Of a stretch of DNA of 64,000 bases, positions 1-8,944 are shown piece by piece; position 1 is the first letter of the stretch; every line of letters begins with the position of its first letter. Position numbers and translations under genes: made by a program. This DNA comes from Bog-756 sp963829235. GTDB taxonomy: Bacteria; Actinomycetota; Acidimicrobiia; Acidimicrobiales; RAAP-2. The notes below the pieces were generated by a model. That model worked only from the letters and a program-made list of their open reading frames with translations. It was not told where the DNA came from and searched no databases. The stretch covers positions 186,001 through 250,000 of the forward strand of contig CAWHIF010000003.1 of the NCBI GenBank assembly GCA_963829235.1, given 5' to 3'.

Positions 1-360
1 GACGGTCGGGCCCCCTGTGGCCGCTCGGACCCCCGCTGACCTGCCCGCCCCACCGTTCTGGGCCGGGGCGCCCCCCGTGCCCACCGGAACCGCGGAATCC
101 CCGGTGCCGGCCGGGGTGGGCAGGGCTCCCGGGGCGGCCGGGGCTCCCGGGGCTGCCGGGGCTGCCGGGGCGGCCGGGGCTCCTGCGGCTCCTGCGTCGC
201 CCGCGGCTCCTGCGTCGGCCGGGGCGGCCGGGGCTCCTGCGTCGGTCGGGGCTCCCGCGGCTCCTGCGGCGGCCGGGGCTCCCTCGTCCGAACCGGCAGG
301 ACCGGCCCCGTCGGCCCCCCCGGGCTCCTGGCGGTCGGAGCCCGGTTCGGGCTGACTCTC
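1..360. repeat. GC-rich degenerate repeat encoding an Ala/Pro/Gly tail
   Basis: Repeated variants of a GGGGCGGCCGGGGCTCC-like unit make up the last ~120 codons of the transferase gene on the minus strand. The unit lengths are multiples of three, so the coding frame is kept. The tail is probably cytoplasmic and disordered. Confidence 0.7.
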
Positions 361-1500
361 GTCGGAGCCCGGTTCGGGCTGTCTTCTCAGCGAGGGGTGG
401 AACAGGGTGTAGAGGACCACCCCGAGGGCCAGCGCACCGAAGGGGATGATGGCGTTGACGCTCGAGATGTACAGCGGGAAGAGGATGAACCCGGAGAGCA
501 GCACCGTCCATGCCCACAGGATGAGGACGCTGCGGCGGTGGCCATGGCCGAGACGGAGCAGCCGGTGGTGCAGGTGGTTCTTGTCCGGGGTGGAGAACCC
601 GGTGCGGTTGGCCGTGCGGCGCACGAAGGCGAAGGCCATGTCCAAGATGGGCACCCCGAGGATGAAGAAGGGGATGAACAGGGGGGCGAAGAAGAAGTAG
701 GTCTGGCCGCTCGTGGCCGCCACCCCGCCCACCGTCCCGGCCGTCCGGCCTCCGATCAGCATGGTGGACGCGGCCATCAGCAGGCCGAGCAGAAGAGCCC
801 CGGCATCGCCCATGAAGATCTTGGCCGGGTGGAAGTTGTGGGGCAGGAAGCCGAGGCAGATGCCACAGGTCACCACGGCGATGAGCGGGCCGATGTTGTC
901 GGCGGGGAGATTGCCCAGGTGCTGCAGGTGGAGCCCGTAGACGGCCAGTGCGCCCGAGGCGATGGCCACCACTCCGGCGGCCAGGCCGTCGAGGCCGTCG
1001 ATGAGGTTGACCGCATTGGTGATGGCGATGACCCACAGCGCGGTCAGCAGTGGGGTCCACTCCGGAGACAGCTGCACCAGCCCGGCCAGCGGCACCTTGA
1101 ACTGGAACCAGGTCACCCCCATGAAGTAGAGGATGGTGGCGGCAAGGACCTCGCCGGCCACCTTGGCCGGGGCCGACATGTCGCGGATGTCGTCGATGAC
1201 CCCGACCACGAAGATGGCCGCCGCTCCGAGGATCAGGCCCAGGGGCTCCGAAGAGCCCCGGAACAGGGAGCTCAGGGCCGGGATCGACGCGGCCACCGCG
1301 AAGGTGACCAGGAGGGCCACGAACAGGGCCGCACCCCCCGCCTGGGGGGTCACCCGCTTGTGCACCTTGCGGTCGTCGGGCTGGGCCACGTACCCGATCT
1401 GGACGGCGAGACTACGGGCCGGGAAGGTGAGGGCCCACGACGAGAGCGCGGCCACCACCAACAGCACGGCATACCAATTGAGCGGCACTCCCGGGCTCAC
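1..1500 (-). CDS. Undecaprenyl-phosphate sugar-1-phosphate transferase (WecA/TagO/MraY superfamily), 3' end beyond the window
   Basis: Polytopic membrane enzyme that moves a UDP-linked amino sugar phosphate onto a polyprenyl-phosphate carrier, the first step of wall polymer or polysaccharide synthesis. The reading frame is open from GTG at 1500 to base 1 (500 codons, no stop), so the C-terminus is missing. Family motifs are present in order: NLIDGLDGLAAG near residue 165, FMGDAGALLLG near 230 and HHRLLRLGHGHR near 300, with hydrophobic segments between them. After about residue 370 the protein turns into an Ala/Pro/Gly-rich low-complexity tail of more than 100 residues, unusual for this family. 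The GTG lies 20 bp after the glyA stop, so it probably belongs to the rpiB-glyA transcription unit. WecA, TagO and related enzymes cannot be told apart from sequence alone. Confidence 0.85.
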   Translation of the reverse strand, partial: MSPGVPLNWYAVLLVVAALSSWALTFPARSLAVQIGYVAQPDDRKVHKRVTPQAGGAALFVALLVTFAVAASIPALSSLFRGSSEPLGLILGAAAIFVVGVIDDIRDMSAPAKVAGEVLAATILYFMGVTWFQFKVPLAGLVQLSPEWTPLLTALWVIAITNAVNLIDGLDGLAAGVVAIASGALAVYGLHLQHLGNLPADNIGPLIAVVTCGICLGFLPHNFHPAKIFMGDAGALLLGLLMAASTMLIGGRTAGTVGGVAATSGQTYFFFAPLFIPFFILGVPILDMAFAFVRRTANRTGFSTPDKNHLHHRLLRLGHGHRRSVLILWAWTVLLSGFILFPLYISSVNAIIPFGALALGVVLYTLFHPSLRRQPEPGSDESQPEPGSDRQEPGGADGAGPAGSDEGAPAAAGAAGAPTDAGAPAAPADAGAAGDAGAAGAPAAPAAPAAPGAPAAPGALPTPAGTGDSAVPVGTGGAPAQNGGAGRSAGVRAATGGPTV

Positions 1501-1519
1501 AGGCCGGGCCGTCCCTCGG

Positions 1520-2824
1520 TCACGTCCCGGTCAGCGTGGGATAGGGGGGAAAGCCCGCACACAGCTCGTGGACCTCGCCGCGCACCTCGGCGACGACAGC
1601 TTCGTCGTCCCGGTGCCGCAGCGTCCGGCCGATGAGGGCCCCGATGGTCCGCATCTCGGCCCGACCCATGCCCGCGGTGGTCTGTGCCGCCGAGCCCAGG
1701 CGCAGGCCGGAGGTGATGAAGGGCGAGCGGGGATCGTCCGGGATGGTGTTGCGGTTGCAGGTGATACCGGCCCGGTCGAGCACCTCCTGGGCCACCTTGC
1801 CGGTCAGCTCCTCGTCGAAGGTGCGCAGGTCGACGAGCACCTGGTGGTTCTCGGTCCCGCCCGAGACGAGGCGGAACCCGGTGTCGGCCAGGGTTTCGCC
1901 GAGGGCGGCCGCGTTGGCCACCACCTGGGCCGCGTAGGTGCGGAACTCGGGGCGGGCGGCTTCGGCGAAGGCCACCGCCTTGGCCGCGATCACGTGTTCG
2001 AGGGGGCCACCCTGCAGCCCGGGGAAGACCGAGCTGTCGATGGCCTTGGCCAGGTCGGCCGAGCAGAGGATGGCTCCGCCGCGCGGTCCGCGCAGGGTCT
2101 TGTGGGTGGTGAAGGTCACGACGTCGGCCACGCCCACCGGTGAGGGGTGGGCGCCTCCGGCGATGAGGCCGGCCGGATGGGCGGCGTCGAACATGAACAG
2201 GGCGTCCACCGAGTCGGCGATCTGGCGGAAGGGCAGGGGATCGATGATCCGGGAGTAGGCGGTGGAGCCGGCCACGATCAGTTTGGGCCGTTCGCGCCGG
2301 GCCACCTCGGCCACCTGGTCGAAGTCGATGATCTCCCCCGGCTTGTCGACATCGTTGCTGGCCGGTGACACCCCGTAGGAGACGAACCGCCAGATCTTCG
2401 AGGTGATGCTGGCCGGTGAGCCGTGGGTCAGATGGCCACCGTGATCGAGGCGCATGGCCAGGATGGTGTCGCCCGGCTCCAACAGGGCCTGGTAGACGGC
2501 CAGATTGGCCGTGGCGCCGGCGTGGGGTTGCACATTGGCGTGCGCTGCGCCGAAGAGCTCGGTCAGCCGGCCCCGGGCCAGTTCCTCGACCTCGTCGACG
2601 ATCTGGTTCCCGCCGTAGTAGCGGCGGCCGGGATAGCCCTCGGCGTACTTGTTGGTGAGGATGGAGCCGGACGCAGCCAGCACGGCCGGCGACGTGAAGT
2701 TCTCCGAGGCGATGAGCTGCAAGGTGGTCGATTGGCGCTCGGCCTCCTGGCCCAGCAACCGGCTCACCTCCGGGTCGGCGGCCAACCACCGGTCGAACGG
2801 CGATGCGGCGCGTGGACTGCTCAT
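1520..2824 (-). CDS. glyA: Serine hydroxymethyltransferase
   Basis: PLP enzyme that converts serine and tetrahydrofolate to glycine and 5,10-methylene-THF in the cytoplasm. 434 aa, normal for the family. Visible motifs: LQLIASENF near the N-terminus, KYAEGYPGRRYYGG, HGGHLTHG, and the PLP-lysine stretch TTHKTLRGPRGG. The start is the ATG at 2824, which overlaps the rpiB stop as ATGA and suggests translational coupling. The frame stays open upstream, but that extension is rpiB in another frame. Followed after 20 bp by the sugar-phosphate transferase gene. Confidence 0.97.
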   Translation of the reverse strand: MSSPRAASPFDRWLAADPEVSRLLGQEAERQSTTLQLIASENFTSPAVLAASGSILTNKYAEGYPGRRYYGGNQIVDEVEELARGRLTELFGAAHANVQPHAGATANLAVYQALLEPGDTILAMRLDHGGHLTHGSPASITSKIWRFVSYGVSPASNDVDKPGEIIDFDQVAEVARRERPKLIVAGSTAYSRIIDPLPFRQIADSVDALFMFDAAHPAGLIAGGAHPSPVGVADVVTFTTHKTLRGPRGGAILCSADLAKAIDSSVFPGLQGGPLEHVIAAKAVAFAEAARPEFRTYAAQVVANAAALGETLADTGFRLVSGGTENHQVLVDLRTFDEELTGKVAQEVLDRAGITCNRNTIPDDPRSPFITSGLRLGSAAQTTAGMGRAEMRTIGALIGRTLRHRDDEAVVAEVRGEVHELCAGFPPYPTLTGT

Positions 2825-3294
2825 GATCCCAGCTTCTCCCTTTCTCCCTCGTTCGTCGACTCGAACTCGGCGATCTCCGCCAGCCGGCGGCGGTGGCGGC
2901 CCCCCTCGAATTCGGTGGAGAAGAAGGTGTCGACCGCGTCGATGGCCTCGGCCACGCCGGTGGTCCTCCCCCCGAGGCAGATCACGTTGGCGTCGTTGTG
3001 GCGCCGGGCCAGGCCGGCGGTGGTGACGTCGTGCACGAGCGCGGCGCGGATCCCGGCCACCTTGTTGGCGGCGATGCTGATACCGATACCCGTCCCGCAC
3101 ACGCAGATGCCCCGGTCGGCCCGGCCCTCCGCCACCGCCCGGCCCACCGCCAGCCCGAACTCGGGGTAGTCGACCGAGACGTCGGGCGAGCCGGTGCCCA
3201 GGTCGTCGACGTCGTGGCCGGACCCGGCGACGTGTTCGGCCAGCGCCGTCTTCAGGTCGAACCCGGCATGATCCGAGCCCACGGCAATCCGCAT
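2821..3294 (-). CDS. rpiB: Ribose-5-phosphate isomerase B
   Basis: Interconverts ribose 5-phosphate and ribulose 5-phosphate (pentose phosphate pathway). 157 aa. The RpiB/LacAB signature is complete: GSDHAGFDLK at the N-terminus, the phosphate-loop and catalytic-Cys region ICVCGTGIGISIAANK, and RHNDANVICLGGR. The start at 3294 gives the canonical MRIAVGSDHAG opening. An upstream in-frame start (3327) would add 11 residues with no family match. It overlaps glyA by 4 bp. Confidence 0.95.
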   Translation of the reverse strand: MRIAVGSDHAGFDLKTALAEHVAGSGHDVDDLGTGSPDVSVDYPEFGLAVGRAVAEGRADRGICVCGTGIGISIAANKVAGIRAALVHDVTTAGLARRHNDANVICLGGRTTGVAEAIDAVDTFFSTEFEGGRHRRRLAEIAEFESTNEGEREKLGS

Positions 3295-3380
3295 CACCCG
3301 AGTGTACCGAGGGGGATCGCCCCTCACGGTGCCAGCGGGGGCCCTCCCGGGTTTCGGGGCCTTCCACCCCCACTGGCGGC

Positions 3381-3540
3381 AGCTGCGCCCTTCAGGTCGG
3401 GGATGGCAGCTGCGCCCCTCAGGTCGTCGGCGGGAGCTGCGCCCCTCAGGTCGGCGGCGGGAGCTGCGCCCCTCAGGTCGGGGATGGCAGCTGCGCCCCT
3501 CAGGTCGGGGACGGGAGCTGCGCCCCTCAGGTCGGGGATG
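3381..3540. repeat. 27-bp tandem repeat, six copies
   Basis: The core AGCTGCGCCCCTCAGGTCG recurs at 3381, 3408, 3435, 3462, 3489 and 3516, an exact 27-bp period with only the intervening bases varying. On the minus strand the first copy contains the stop codon region of the flippase-like gene, so the array lies between it and rpiB. No protein is clearly encoded by it. Confidence 0.95.
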
Positions 3541-4636
3541 TCCCCGCGGCCACGGGTGGCGGGGCGTTCGGGTGGCGGTAGCGGTACTTGAAAGCGCCGT
3601 AGGCGAAGGGCCCCGAAATCAGCGGCAGCCAGTACGACGCCAACCGGTAGGCCAGGGTGGCCAGCACGGCCTGGACCCCGGTGAGCCCGGCCAGCACGAG
3701 CACACCGCTGAGACTGGCCTCGACGATCCCGAGACCGCCCGGGGTGATCGGTACCAGGCCGATGATCCCGGCCACCGCGTAGGCCAACAGGATGAGGGAG
3801 GGGCGCGGATGGGCGCCCACGGCCCGCACCGAGAAGAGAAGGCACAGGTAATCGAAGAGCAGGCGGCCGGCCGACAACACGGTGGCCTGCCACCACTGCT
3901 GCCCGAGCACCGTCCGGATGAGGTTGCGCTGCTCGAGCAGCCGTTCGGGGAGACCGGTGATCGGGGTGCGCTTGCGGACCAGACGGTTGCGCATGGACTG
4001 TACGAACTTCCCGGCCTCTCGCAGCGGTCCCTCGGCCGCCATCACCCAGGCGCCCAGCCCGACGAAGAGGACGAAACCGATGGCACCGATGATGGCCGCG
4101 TCGACCAGGCCCCGGCTGACCGGTGCACCGAACAGCACGGCGGGGAGCACGAACACCGGCAGGGCCAACAGCCCGCCGATGCCGAGGAACGAGAAGGCGG
4201 TGAGCCCACCCACGGCGTCGGTGGCGTCCATGCCGCTGGTCGCCAGCATCCTGAATTGGGTGGCCGCACCCGCCGCCGCTCCTCCGGGGACGATCAGCGA
4301 GATGGCGTTGCCGGCCAGTTGGGCGGTGATGACCGAGAACCAGGCCTTGGTGCGCAGGGCGATGCGCTGGAGCGAGAAGGTGCACAGGAAGTGGATTCCC
4401 TCGGCGACGAGGGCGGGGATGAACCAGAGCAGGTTGAGGTTGACCAGCTTGGGCCAGTCGTGGAAGAAGGCAATGAGCTCGGGCAGCACCAGGTAGAGGG
4501 CCACCCCGGCGATGAGCACCACGATCGAGCGCTTGACGAGGGCCTTCCACGGGAAGGGCTGGTTCTGCTGCTCCTCGAATTGGGCCTCGAACGACCGGGA
4601 CCGGTGATCCCCGTCTCCGTGCGACGGATCGGTCAC
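3527..4636 (-). CDS. Flippase-like integral membrane protein (UPF0104 / LPG-synthase TM domain family)
   Basis: 369 aa with about eight hydrophobic segments after a ~35-residue charged N-terminus. The late motif LVPITPGGLGIVEASL is characteristic of PF03706 (lysylphosphatidylglycerol synthase TM region/UPF0104), and there is an earlier IVPGGAAAGAATQF loop. There is no soluble aminoacyl-transfer domain, so it is probably a stand-alone lipid or polyprenyl-glycan flippase rather than an MprF synthase. The start is GTG at 4636. The C-terminus ends as the 27-bp repeat array begins. Substrate unknown. Confidence 0.8.
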   Translation of the reverse strand: MTDPSHGDGDHRSRSFEAQFEEQQNQPFPWKALVKRSIVVLIAGVALYLVLPELIAFFHDWPKLVNLNLLWFIPALVAEGIHFLCTFSLQRIALRTKAWFSVITAQLAGNAISLIVPGGAAAGAATQFRMLATSGMDATDAVGGLTAFSFLGIGGLLALPVFVLPAVLFGAPVSRGLVDAAIIGAIGFVLFVGLGAWVMAAEGPLREAGKFVQSMRNRLVRKRTPITGLPERLLEQRNLIRTVLGQQWWQATVLSAGRLLFDYLCLLFSVRAVGAHPRPSLILLAYAVAGIIGLVPITPGGLGIVEASLSGVLVLAGLTGVQAVLATLAYRLASYWLPLISGPFAYGAFKYRYRHPNAPPPVAAGTSPT

Positions 4637-5022
4637 CCGGCCCCCACATCGTCAGCCAAATCCCCCACCTCTCCTTCTCGTCTCTCGGCTCTTCCGGCTC
4701 TCGGGCGTCTCGGTGCCGTCTCGGTTCTCGGCCGTTCAGCCCTCGGGTCGTCCCGGGGCTCGGGTTGTCCGGGTCTCGGGCCGTCCGAGCTCTCGGGCAT
4801 CTCCGACTGCTCGGCCTGTTCAGCACTCGGCCTTCGGTCGCGATCATTCCACGGGTACCGCCTGATGGTCACGACCGTCACCCAGCCGGCTCCGACGACC
4901 CGGCTCCTACGACCGGCCGCCGACCCGGCCGCCGACCGGTGCCGACCGGTGCCGACCGGTGCCGACCGCCTCGACACCGGGTCGTTCGGAGCGGGGATGT
5001 CCACCTATTAGCCTGGTGGGCC
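4637..5022. other. Low-complexity intergenic region with 10-bp repeats
   Basis: Lies between the divergent flippase-like gene and greA. It contains a long TCTCGG/CTCGGG-rich degenerate stretch (4680-4830) and GCCGACCGGT repeated about 3.5 times (4931-4968). A minus-strand frame of 123 codons (4633-5004) ends in a GTGA overlap with the flippase start, but its Arg/Pro-rich sequence matches nothing recognised and is probably not a gene. The sequence TATTAG at 5006 could be part of a greA promoter. Confidence 0.5.
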
Positions 5023-5508
5023 GTGAGTGACTCCTCCGGCGCCCATCTGACCCAAGACACCTACGACCGGTTGCAGACCGAGCTCGAGGACCTGACCACC
5101 CGCGGCCGGGTGGAGATCGCCGCGGCCATCGAATCGGCCCGGGCCCTCGGCGACCTGTCGGAGAACGGTGACTACCACGCGGCCAAGGACAGCCAGGGCA
5201 AGATGGAGTCCCGGATCCGCCAGCTCCAGCGGCTCTTGAAGACGGCCACCGTGGTCGATGCCAGCCAGGCATCGGACGGCACGGTGACCCCGGGCACCGT
5301 CGTGACGCTCCGCTACGAAGGTGACGACGAGGACGAGACGACCGATTTCTTCGTGGGTTCCATCGAGGAGCGCCAGGGTGATCTGACCGTGGTCTCTCCG
5401 GGATCGCCCTTGGGTCAGGCGCTGCTCGGGCATGCGGCCGGGGATGCGGTCGAGTACGCGGCTCCAGGGGGTACCCTCAAAGTCGAGATCGTCACCGTAG
5501 GTAGTTGA
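5023..5508 (+). CDS. greA: Transcription elongation factor GreA
   Basis: Binds the RNA polymerase secondary channel and stimulates transcript cleavage in backtracked complexes. 161 aa, the usual size: an N-terminal coiled coil and a C-terminal FKBP-like domain. The tip motif ALGDLSENGDYHAAK with the acidic residues needed for cleavage is intact, and the C-domain has the conserved VVSPGSPLGQALLG. The start is GTG at 5023 (MSDSSGAHLTQ). A frame open further upstream gives low-complexity sequence only. It ends 5 bp before leuC. Confidence 0.95.
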   Translation: MSDSSGAHLTQDTYDRLQTELEDLTTRGRVEIAAAIESARALGDLSENGDYHAAKDSQGKMESRIRQLQRLLKTATVVDASQASDGTVTPGTVVTLRYEGDDEDETTDFFVGSIEERQGDLTVVSPGSPLGQALLGHAAGDAVEYAAPGGTLKVEIVTVGS

Positions 5509-5513
5509 AACCG

Positions 5514-6998
5514 ATGCCCGCCACCCCCGACCACCAGCCCGTAGCCCCGCCCCGGACCGTGTCCGGAGCCCCGCCCCGGACCGTGTCCGGAGGGGCGCCC
5601 CGCACCCTGTCGGAAAAAGTGTGGGATCGCCACGTCGTCCATGTCGGAGGCCCCGAAGAGCCCGACATCATCTTCGTCGACCTCCACCTGGTCCACGAGG
5701 TCACCTCGCCGCAGGCCTTCGACGGCCTGCGCATGGCCGGCCGCCGCGTGCACCGGCCCGACCTGACCATCGCCACCGCGGACCACAACGTACCCACCGT
5801 CGACATCGACAAGCCGGTGGCCGATCCGGTCTCGGCCAAACAGCTCGCCGTGCTGGCGTCCAACTGTTCGGAGTTCGGCATCACCTGCTACCCGATGGGC
5901 GACGCCAACCAGGGCATCGTCCACATCATCGGCCCGGAGCAAGGCCTCACCCAGCCGGGCATGACCATCGTGTGCGGCGACAGCCACACCTCCACCCACG
6001 GAGCCTTCGGTGCGCTCGCGTTCGGCATCGGCACCAGCGAGGTCGAGCACGTCCTGGCCACTCAGACCCTCCCGCAGCAGCGGCCGGCCTCCATGGCCGT
6101 CACCGTGAACGGAGAGCTTCCCGCCGGGGTGACGGCCAAGGACCTGGTGCTGGCCGTCATCGGCCAGATCGGCACCGGAGGGGGCAGCGGCCACATCATC
6201 GAGTACCGGGGACCGGCCATCCGCAACCTCTCCATGGAGGGTCGGATGACCGTCTGCAATATGTCGATCGAGGCAGGGGCCCGCGCCGGCATGATCGCCC
6301 CGGACGACACCACCTTCGCCTATCTCGAGGGCCGCGACCATGCGCCCAAGGGGCAGGAATGGGAGAAGGCCCTGGCCGAGTGGCGCACCCTCCCCACTGA
6401 TGAAGGGGCGCGTTTCGACAAGGAAGTCGTCGTGGAGGCGGCCTCGTTGGCGCCCTACGTGACCTGGGGCACCAATCCAGCCCAGGTGAGCCGCATCGAC
6501 GGCACCGTCCCCGACCCGTCGTCGTTCACCAACGCCCACGACCGAGAGGCCGCGGCCCGAGCCCTCGAGTACATGGGCCTGGCCGGCGGGACATCGATCC
6601 ACGACATCGCCGTCGATACCGTATTCATCGGATCGTGCACCAACGGCCGGATCGAGGACCTGCGGGCGGCCGCCGGGGTGCTGGACGGGCGGAAGGTGCA
6701 TCCCGGGCTCCGGGCCCTGGTGGTCCCCGGCTCCCACCGTGTCAAGGCCCAGGCGGAGTCCGAGGGGTTGGACGTCCTGTTCACCGCGGCCGGCTTCGAT
6801 TGGCGGGAGCCCGGATGCTCGATGTGCCTGGCCATGAACCCGGACAAGCTGGCCCCGGGAGAACGTGCCGCGTCGACCTCGAACCGCAACTTCGAGGGTC
6901 GACAAGGTCGCGGGGGCCGGACCCACCTGGTCTCGCCGGCGGTGGCCGCGGCCACCGCGGTGGCCGGACACCTGGCCACGCCCGAGGATCTGGTGTAG
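5514..6998 (+). CDS. leuC: 3-isopropylmalate dehydratase large subunit
   Basis: With LeuD, isomerises 2-isopropylmalate to 3-isopropylmalate in leucine synthesis, using a [4Fe-4S] cluster. 494 aa from the ATG at 5514, which has AGGTAG upstream; a TTG at 5505 overlapping the greA stop is possible. Cluster ligands are seen in GSCTN and CSMC, and the aconitase-type CGDSHTSTHGAFG is complete. The first ~30 residues before TLSEKVWDRHVV are extra for the family and consist of the repeat APPRTVSG (about 2.5 copies, 24-bp DNA unit, 5541-5600). Translationally adjacent to leuD. Confidence 0.96.
   Translation: MPATPDHQPVAPPRTVSGAPPRTVSGGAPRTLSEKVWDRHVVHVGGPEEPDIIFVDLHLVHEVTSPQAFDGLRMAGRRVHRPDLTIATADHNVPTVDIDKPVADPVSAKQLAVLASNCSEFGITCYPMGDANQGIVHIIGPEQGLTQPGMTIVCGDSHTSTHGAFGALAFGIGTSEVEHVLATQTLPQQRPASMAVTVNGELPAGVTAKDLVLAVIGQIGTGGGSGHIIEYRGPAIRNLSMEGRMTVCNMSIEAGARAGMIAPDDTTFAYLEGRDHAPKGQEWEKALAEWRTLPTDEGARFDKEVVVEAASLAPYVTWGTNPAQVSRIDGTVPDPSSFTNAHDREAAARALEYMGLAGGTSIHDIAVDTVFIGSCTNGRIEDLRAAAGVLDGRKVHPGLRALVVPGSHRVKAQAESEGLDVLFTAAGFDWREPGCSMCLAMNPDKLAPGERAASTSNRNFEGRQGRGGRTHLVSPAVAAATAVAGHLATPEDLV
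5541..5600. repeat. 24-bp tandem repeat inside the 5' end of leuC
   Basis: The unit CCCCGCCCCGGACCGTGTCC recurs about 2.5 times with a 24-bp period and encodes APPRTVSG repeats before the conserved LeuC start. The period keeps frame. Confidence 0.85.
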
Positions 6999-7592
6999 AT
7001 GCGGGCCATGCAGCTGGTGAGCGGCCGGGCGGTGCCACTCGACCGCTCGAACGTGGACACCGATCAGATCATCCCGTCCGACTGGTTGAAGCGGGTCGAG
7101 CGCACTGGGTTCGGCGCCGGGTTGTTCGCCGAGTGGCGCGACGATCGTGAGTTCGTGCTCAACCGGGAGGAGTTCGCCGGGGCCACCATCTTGGTGACGG
7201 GCCCGAACTTCGGGACCGGCTCATCCCGGGAGCACGCTGTCTGGGCACTCCAGGACTACGGGTTCGAGGCGGTCATCTCCCCCGGGTTCGCGGACATCTT
7301 CCGCAACAACTGCACCAAGGCGGGCCTGGTACCCGTCGAGGTGGAGGCATCGGTCGGGCGCACGCTGCTCGACGCCGTCATGGCCGAGCCCACCATGCAG
7401 ATCACCATCGACATCGAACGGGGCACCCTCGAGGCGCTTTCGGCCCGCATCGAGACGACCTTCCCGCTCGACGAGTTCACCCGGGCCCGCCTGGTCAACG
7501 GCTGGGACGACATCGGCCTCACCCTCCGGTACGAGGACGAGATCGAGAGCTACGAGTCGGCTCGCCCCTCGTGGCTCCCCAGCACGCGCTGA
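6999..7592 (+). CDS. leuD: 3-isopropylmalate dehydratase small subunit
   Basis: Swivel-domain partner of LeuC. 197 aa, the expected length. Visible motifs: NVDTDQIIPSDWLKR near the N-terminus, GPNFGTGSSREHAVWAL (substrate-binding loop) and FADIFRNNCTKAGLVPV. The ATG follows the leuC stop with no gap, as in most leuCD operons. No promoter or regulator is seen between them. Confidence 0.97.
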   Translation: MRAMQLVSGRAVPLDRSNVDTDQIIPSDWLKRVERTGFGAGLFAEWRDDREFVLNREEFAGATILVTGPNFGTGSSREHAVWALQDYGFEAVISPGFADIFRNNCTKAGLVPVEVEASVGRTLLDAVMAEPTMQITIDIERGTLEALSARIETTFPLDEFTRARLVNGWDDIGLTLRYEDEIESYESARPSWLPSTR

Positions 7593-8321
7593 TCCTTCAG
7601 CACCCGCTGGTCGCTCGAGACAGGCTGACCGTTCGAGATTCGTCGACAGCCCGAACTGCGGCCTGAGGTCGGGCCTGCGAGCCCGCCGGGTCCCCGGCGC
7701 CGACTACCACGAGGGGCAGGGGGGCAGCCAACGTCGGGGGACCCGGTGGAATTTGAATTGCGAAACCCGCTGCCCGTCTCGCAACTGCGATCTTCTGTGC
7801 CACCTCGTGAGGAGCATTTCCCTGTCAGCGGCGAACTCTGCTCGTAAACAAAGGTACACGAACGGGCACCACCGGACACGGACCGACGAACTCCGAGGGC
7901 CGTGTGGTGCACCTTGGCATCGGCTGTAGTGAATCCCCTCCCCGTATCCGCCAAGTCGTAGATCATCTCCCTGTGCTCCCGCCGAATGGTCACGTCCGTC
8001 CGACAGCGTGACGATCTACTCCGCTCTTGGGTTCATGGTAGGCCTCCCCGACGATGGGGTCAATCTGAACCTTCCCCGGCCGACCGGGAGGGGGCGGAGC
8101 CGAGCGACTGCCCCTCCGAACTGGATCATCGCCGGATCGTTCCGCCGGGTCCGGCCCCTGAACCCCCTGACCCAGGCAACGGGCTGGTCGCATCGACCTC
8201 TGACGCCCGCTGCAGGCTCGCCTCGCGCTCGACCATGAAACAGGTGGTTCGTCTCAACAGGCAACGATCGCCGGCGTCCGACGGCGCAGGCGATCCGGGT
8301 TCCGTCGAGGACCCGGGAGCA
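7593..8321. other. Intergenic region without a convincing gene
   Basis: About 730 bp between leuD and a convergent methyltransferase. Short open frames exist on both strands (for example minus 7550-7993), but none shows family motifs and several overlap leuD or have skewed composition. The sequence opening MTIRREHREMIYDLADTGRG at 7993 (minus) looks protein-like for about 40 residues and could be a decayed gene. Nothing else is recognisable. Confidence 0.5.
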
Positions 8322-8936
8322 TCAGGGACAGGTGGCAATCACGCTGACCGTTGATCGTCGCCCGATTGTCGTCCGCTCGAGGTGGACATCCGAGAAGCCG
8401 TGTTCGCGGCATCGGTCCGCGAAGGCAATGGCCTGCTCCTCGGTCCAGCCGTGGCTTGCGTGGCCTCGTGCCCCCGGTTGAGCGCTCCGCTCGATGGCGA
8501 CCAGACGACCACCCGGGAGCAGCACCCGGCGTACTTCTCGAAGCCCACCGTCGATGTCCCACCAGTGGTGCACGGTGGCGATCGACCACACGACCGAAGC
8601 TGAAGCCTCAGGCAGAGGCATCGCCTCCGCCGAGCCTTTGATGTACCGCACGCTCGCCGGACGCCGGGTAAGGAGCCTCGCGACCCGCAGCATGACCGAC
8701 GCCGGGTCAACTCCGGTGACCGTCGCACCCAGTCGGGCCGCGTAGCGGGCCGCGGCGCCAGGGCCGCACCCGACGTCGACGACAGCGTCACCCGCGGCCA
8801 GGCCGCTCAGCTGGACGGCAAGCCGGGCGTCACCCTTCCGACCGAATGCCATGCTGAGCGCAGCCACCAGGCCGCCGACGCCGGCAAAGCCTCGGTAGCC
8901 GGCGTGGTGGTTGGGCGGAGTGTGCTGTTCGTCCAC
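8322..8936 (-). CDS. Class I SAM-dependent methyltransferase
   Basis: 204 aa, starting at GTG 8936. Motif I VVDVGCGPGAAARYAA near residue 53, acidic loop VTGVDPAS near 75, and the post-motif VLLPGGRLVAIERS place it in the Methyltransf_11/UbiE-like group. The substrate is not predictable. It is divergent from a MerR regulator, with a palindromic operator in the 45 bp between the start codons, so the two are probably co-regulated. Confidence 0.85.
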   Translation of the reverse strand: MDEQHTPPNHHAGYRGFAGVGGLVAALSMAFGRKGDARLAVQLSGLAAGDAVVDVGCGPGAAARYAARLGATVTGVDPASVMLRVARLLTRRPASVRYIKGSAEAMPLPEASASVVWSIATVHHWWDIDGGLREVRRVLLPGGRLVAIERSAQPGARGHASHGWTEEQAIAFADRCREHGFSDVHLERTTIGRRSTVSVIATCP

Positions 8937-8944
8937 GCTTTCAC

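Noticed and set aside
397..1635. 412-codon open frame on the plus strand
   Set aside because: Antisense to the WecA-like gene; composition is Gln/Gly/His/Arg-rich with no motifs, typical of frames opposite GC-rich genes.
3381..3540. Possible CRISPR array (regular 27-bp period)
   Set aside because: Units are contiguous with only ~8 variable bases; there are no spacers of 30 bp or more and no cas genes.
4633..5004. Minus-strand gene overlapping the flippase start by 4 bp
   Set aside because: Arg/Pro-rich low-complexity product built partly on 10-bp repeats, without similarity to any known protein family.
7550..7993. Minus-strand frame of 147 codons
   Set aside because: Overlaps leuD and becomes Gly/Arg-rich; only the first ~40 residues look protein-like, not enough to call a gene.
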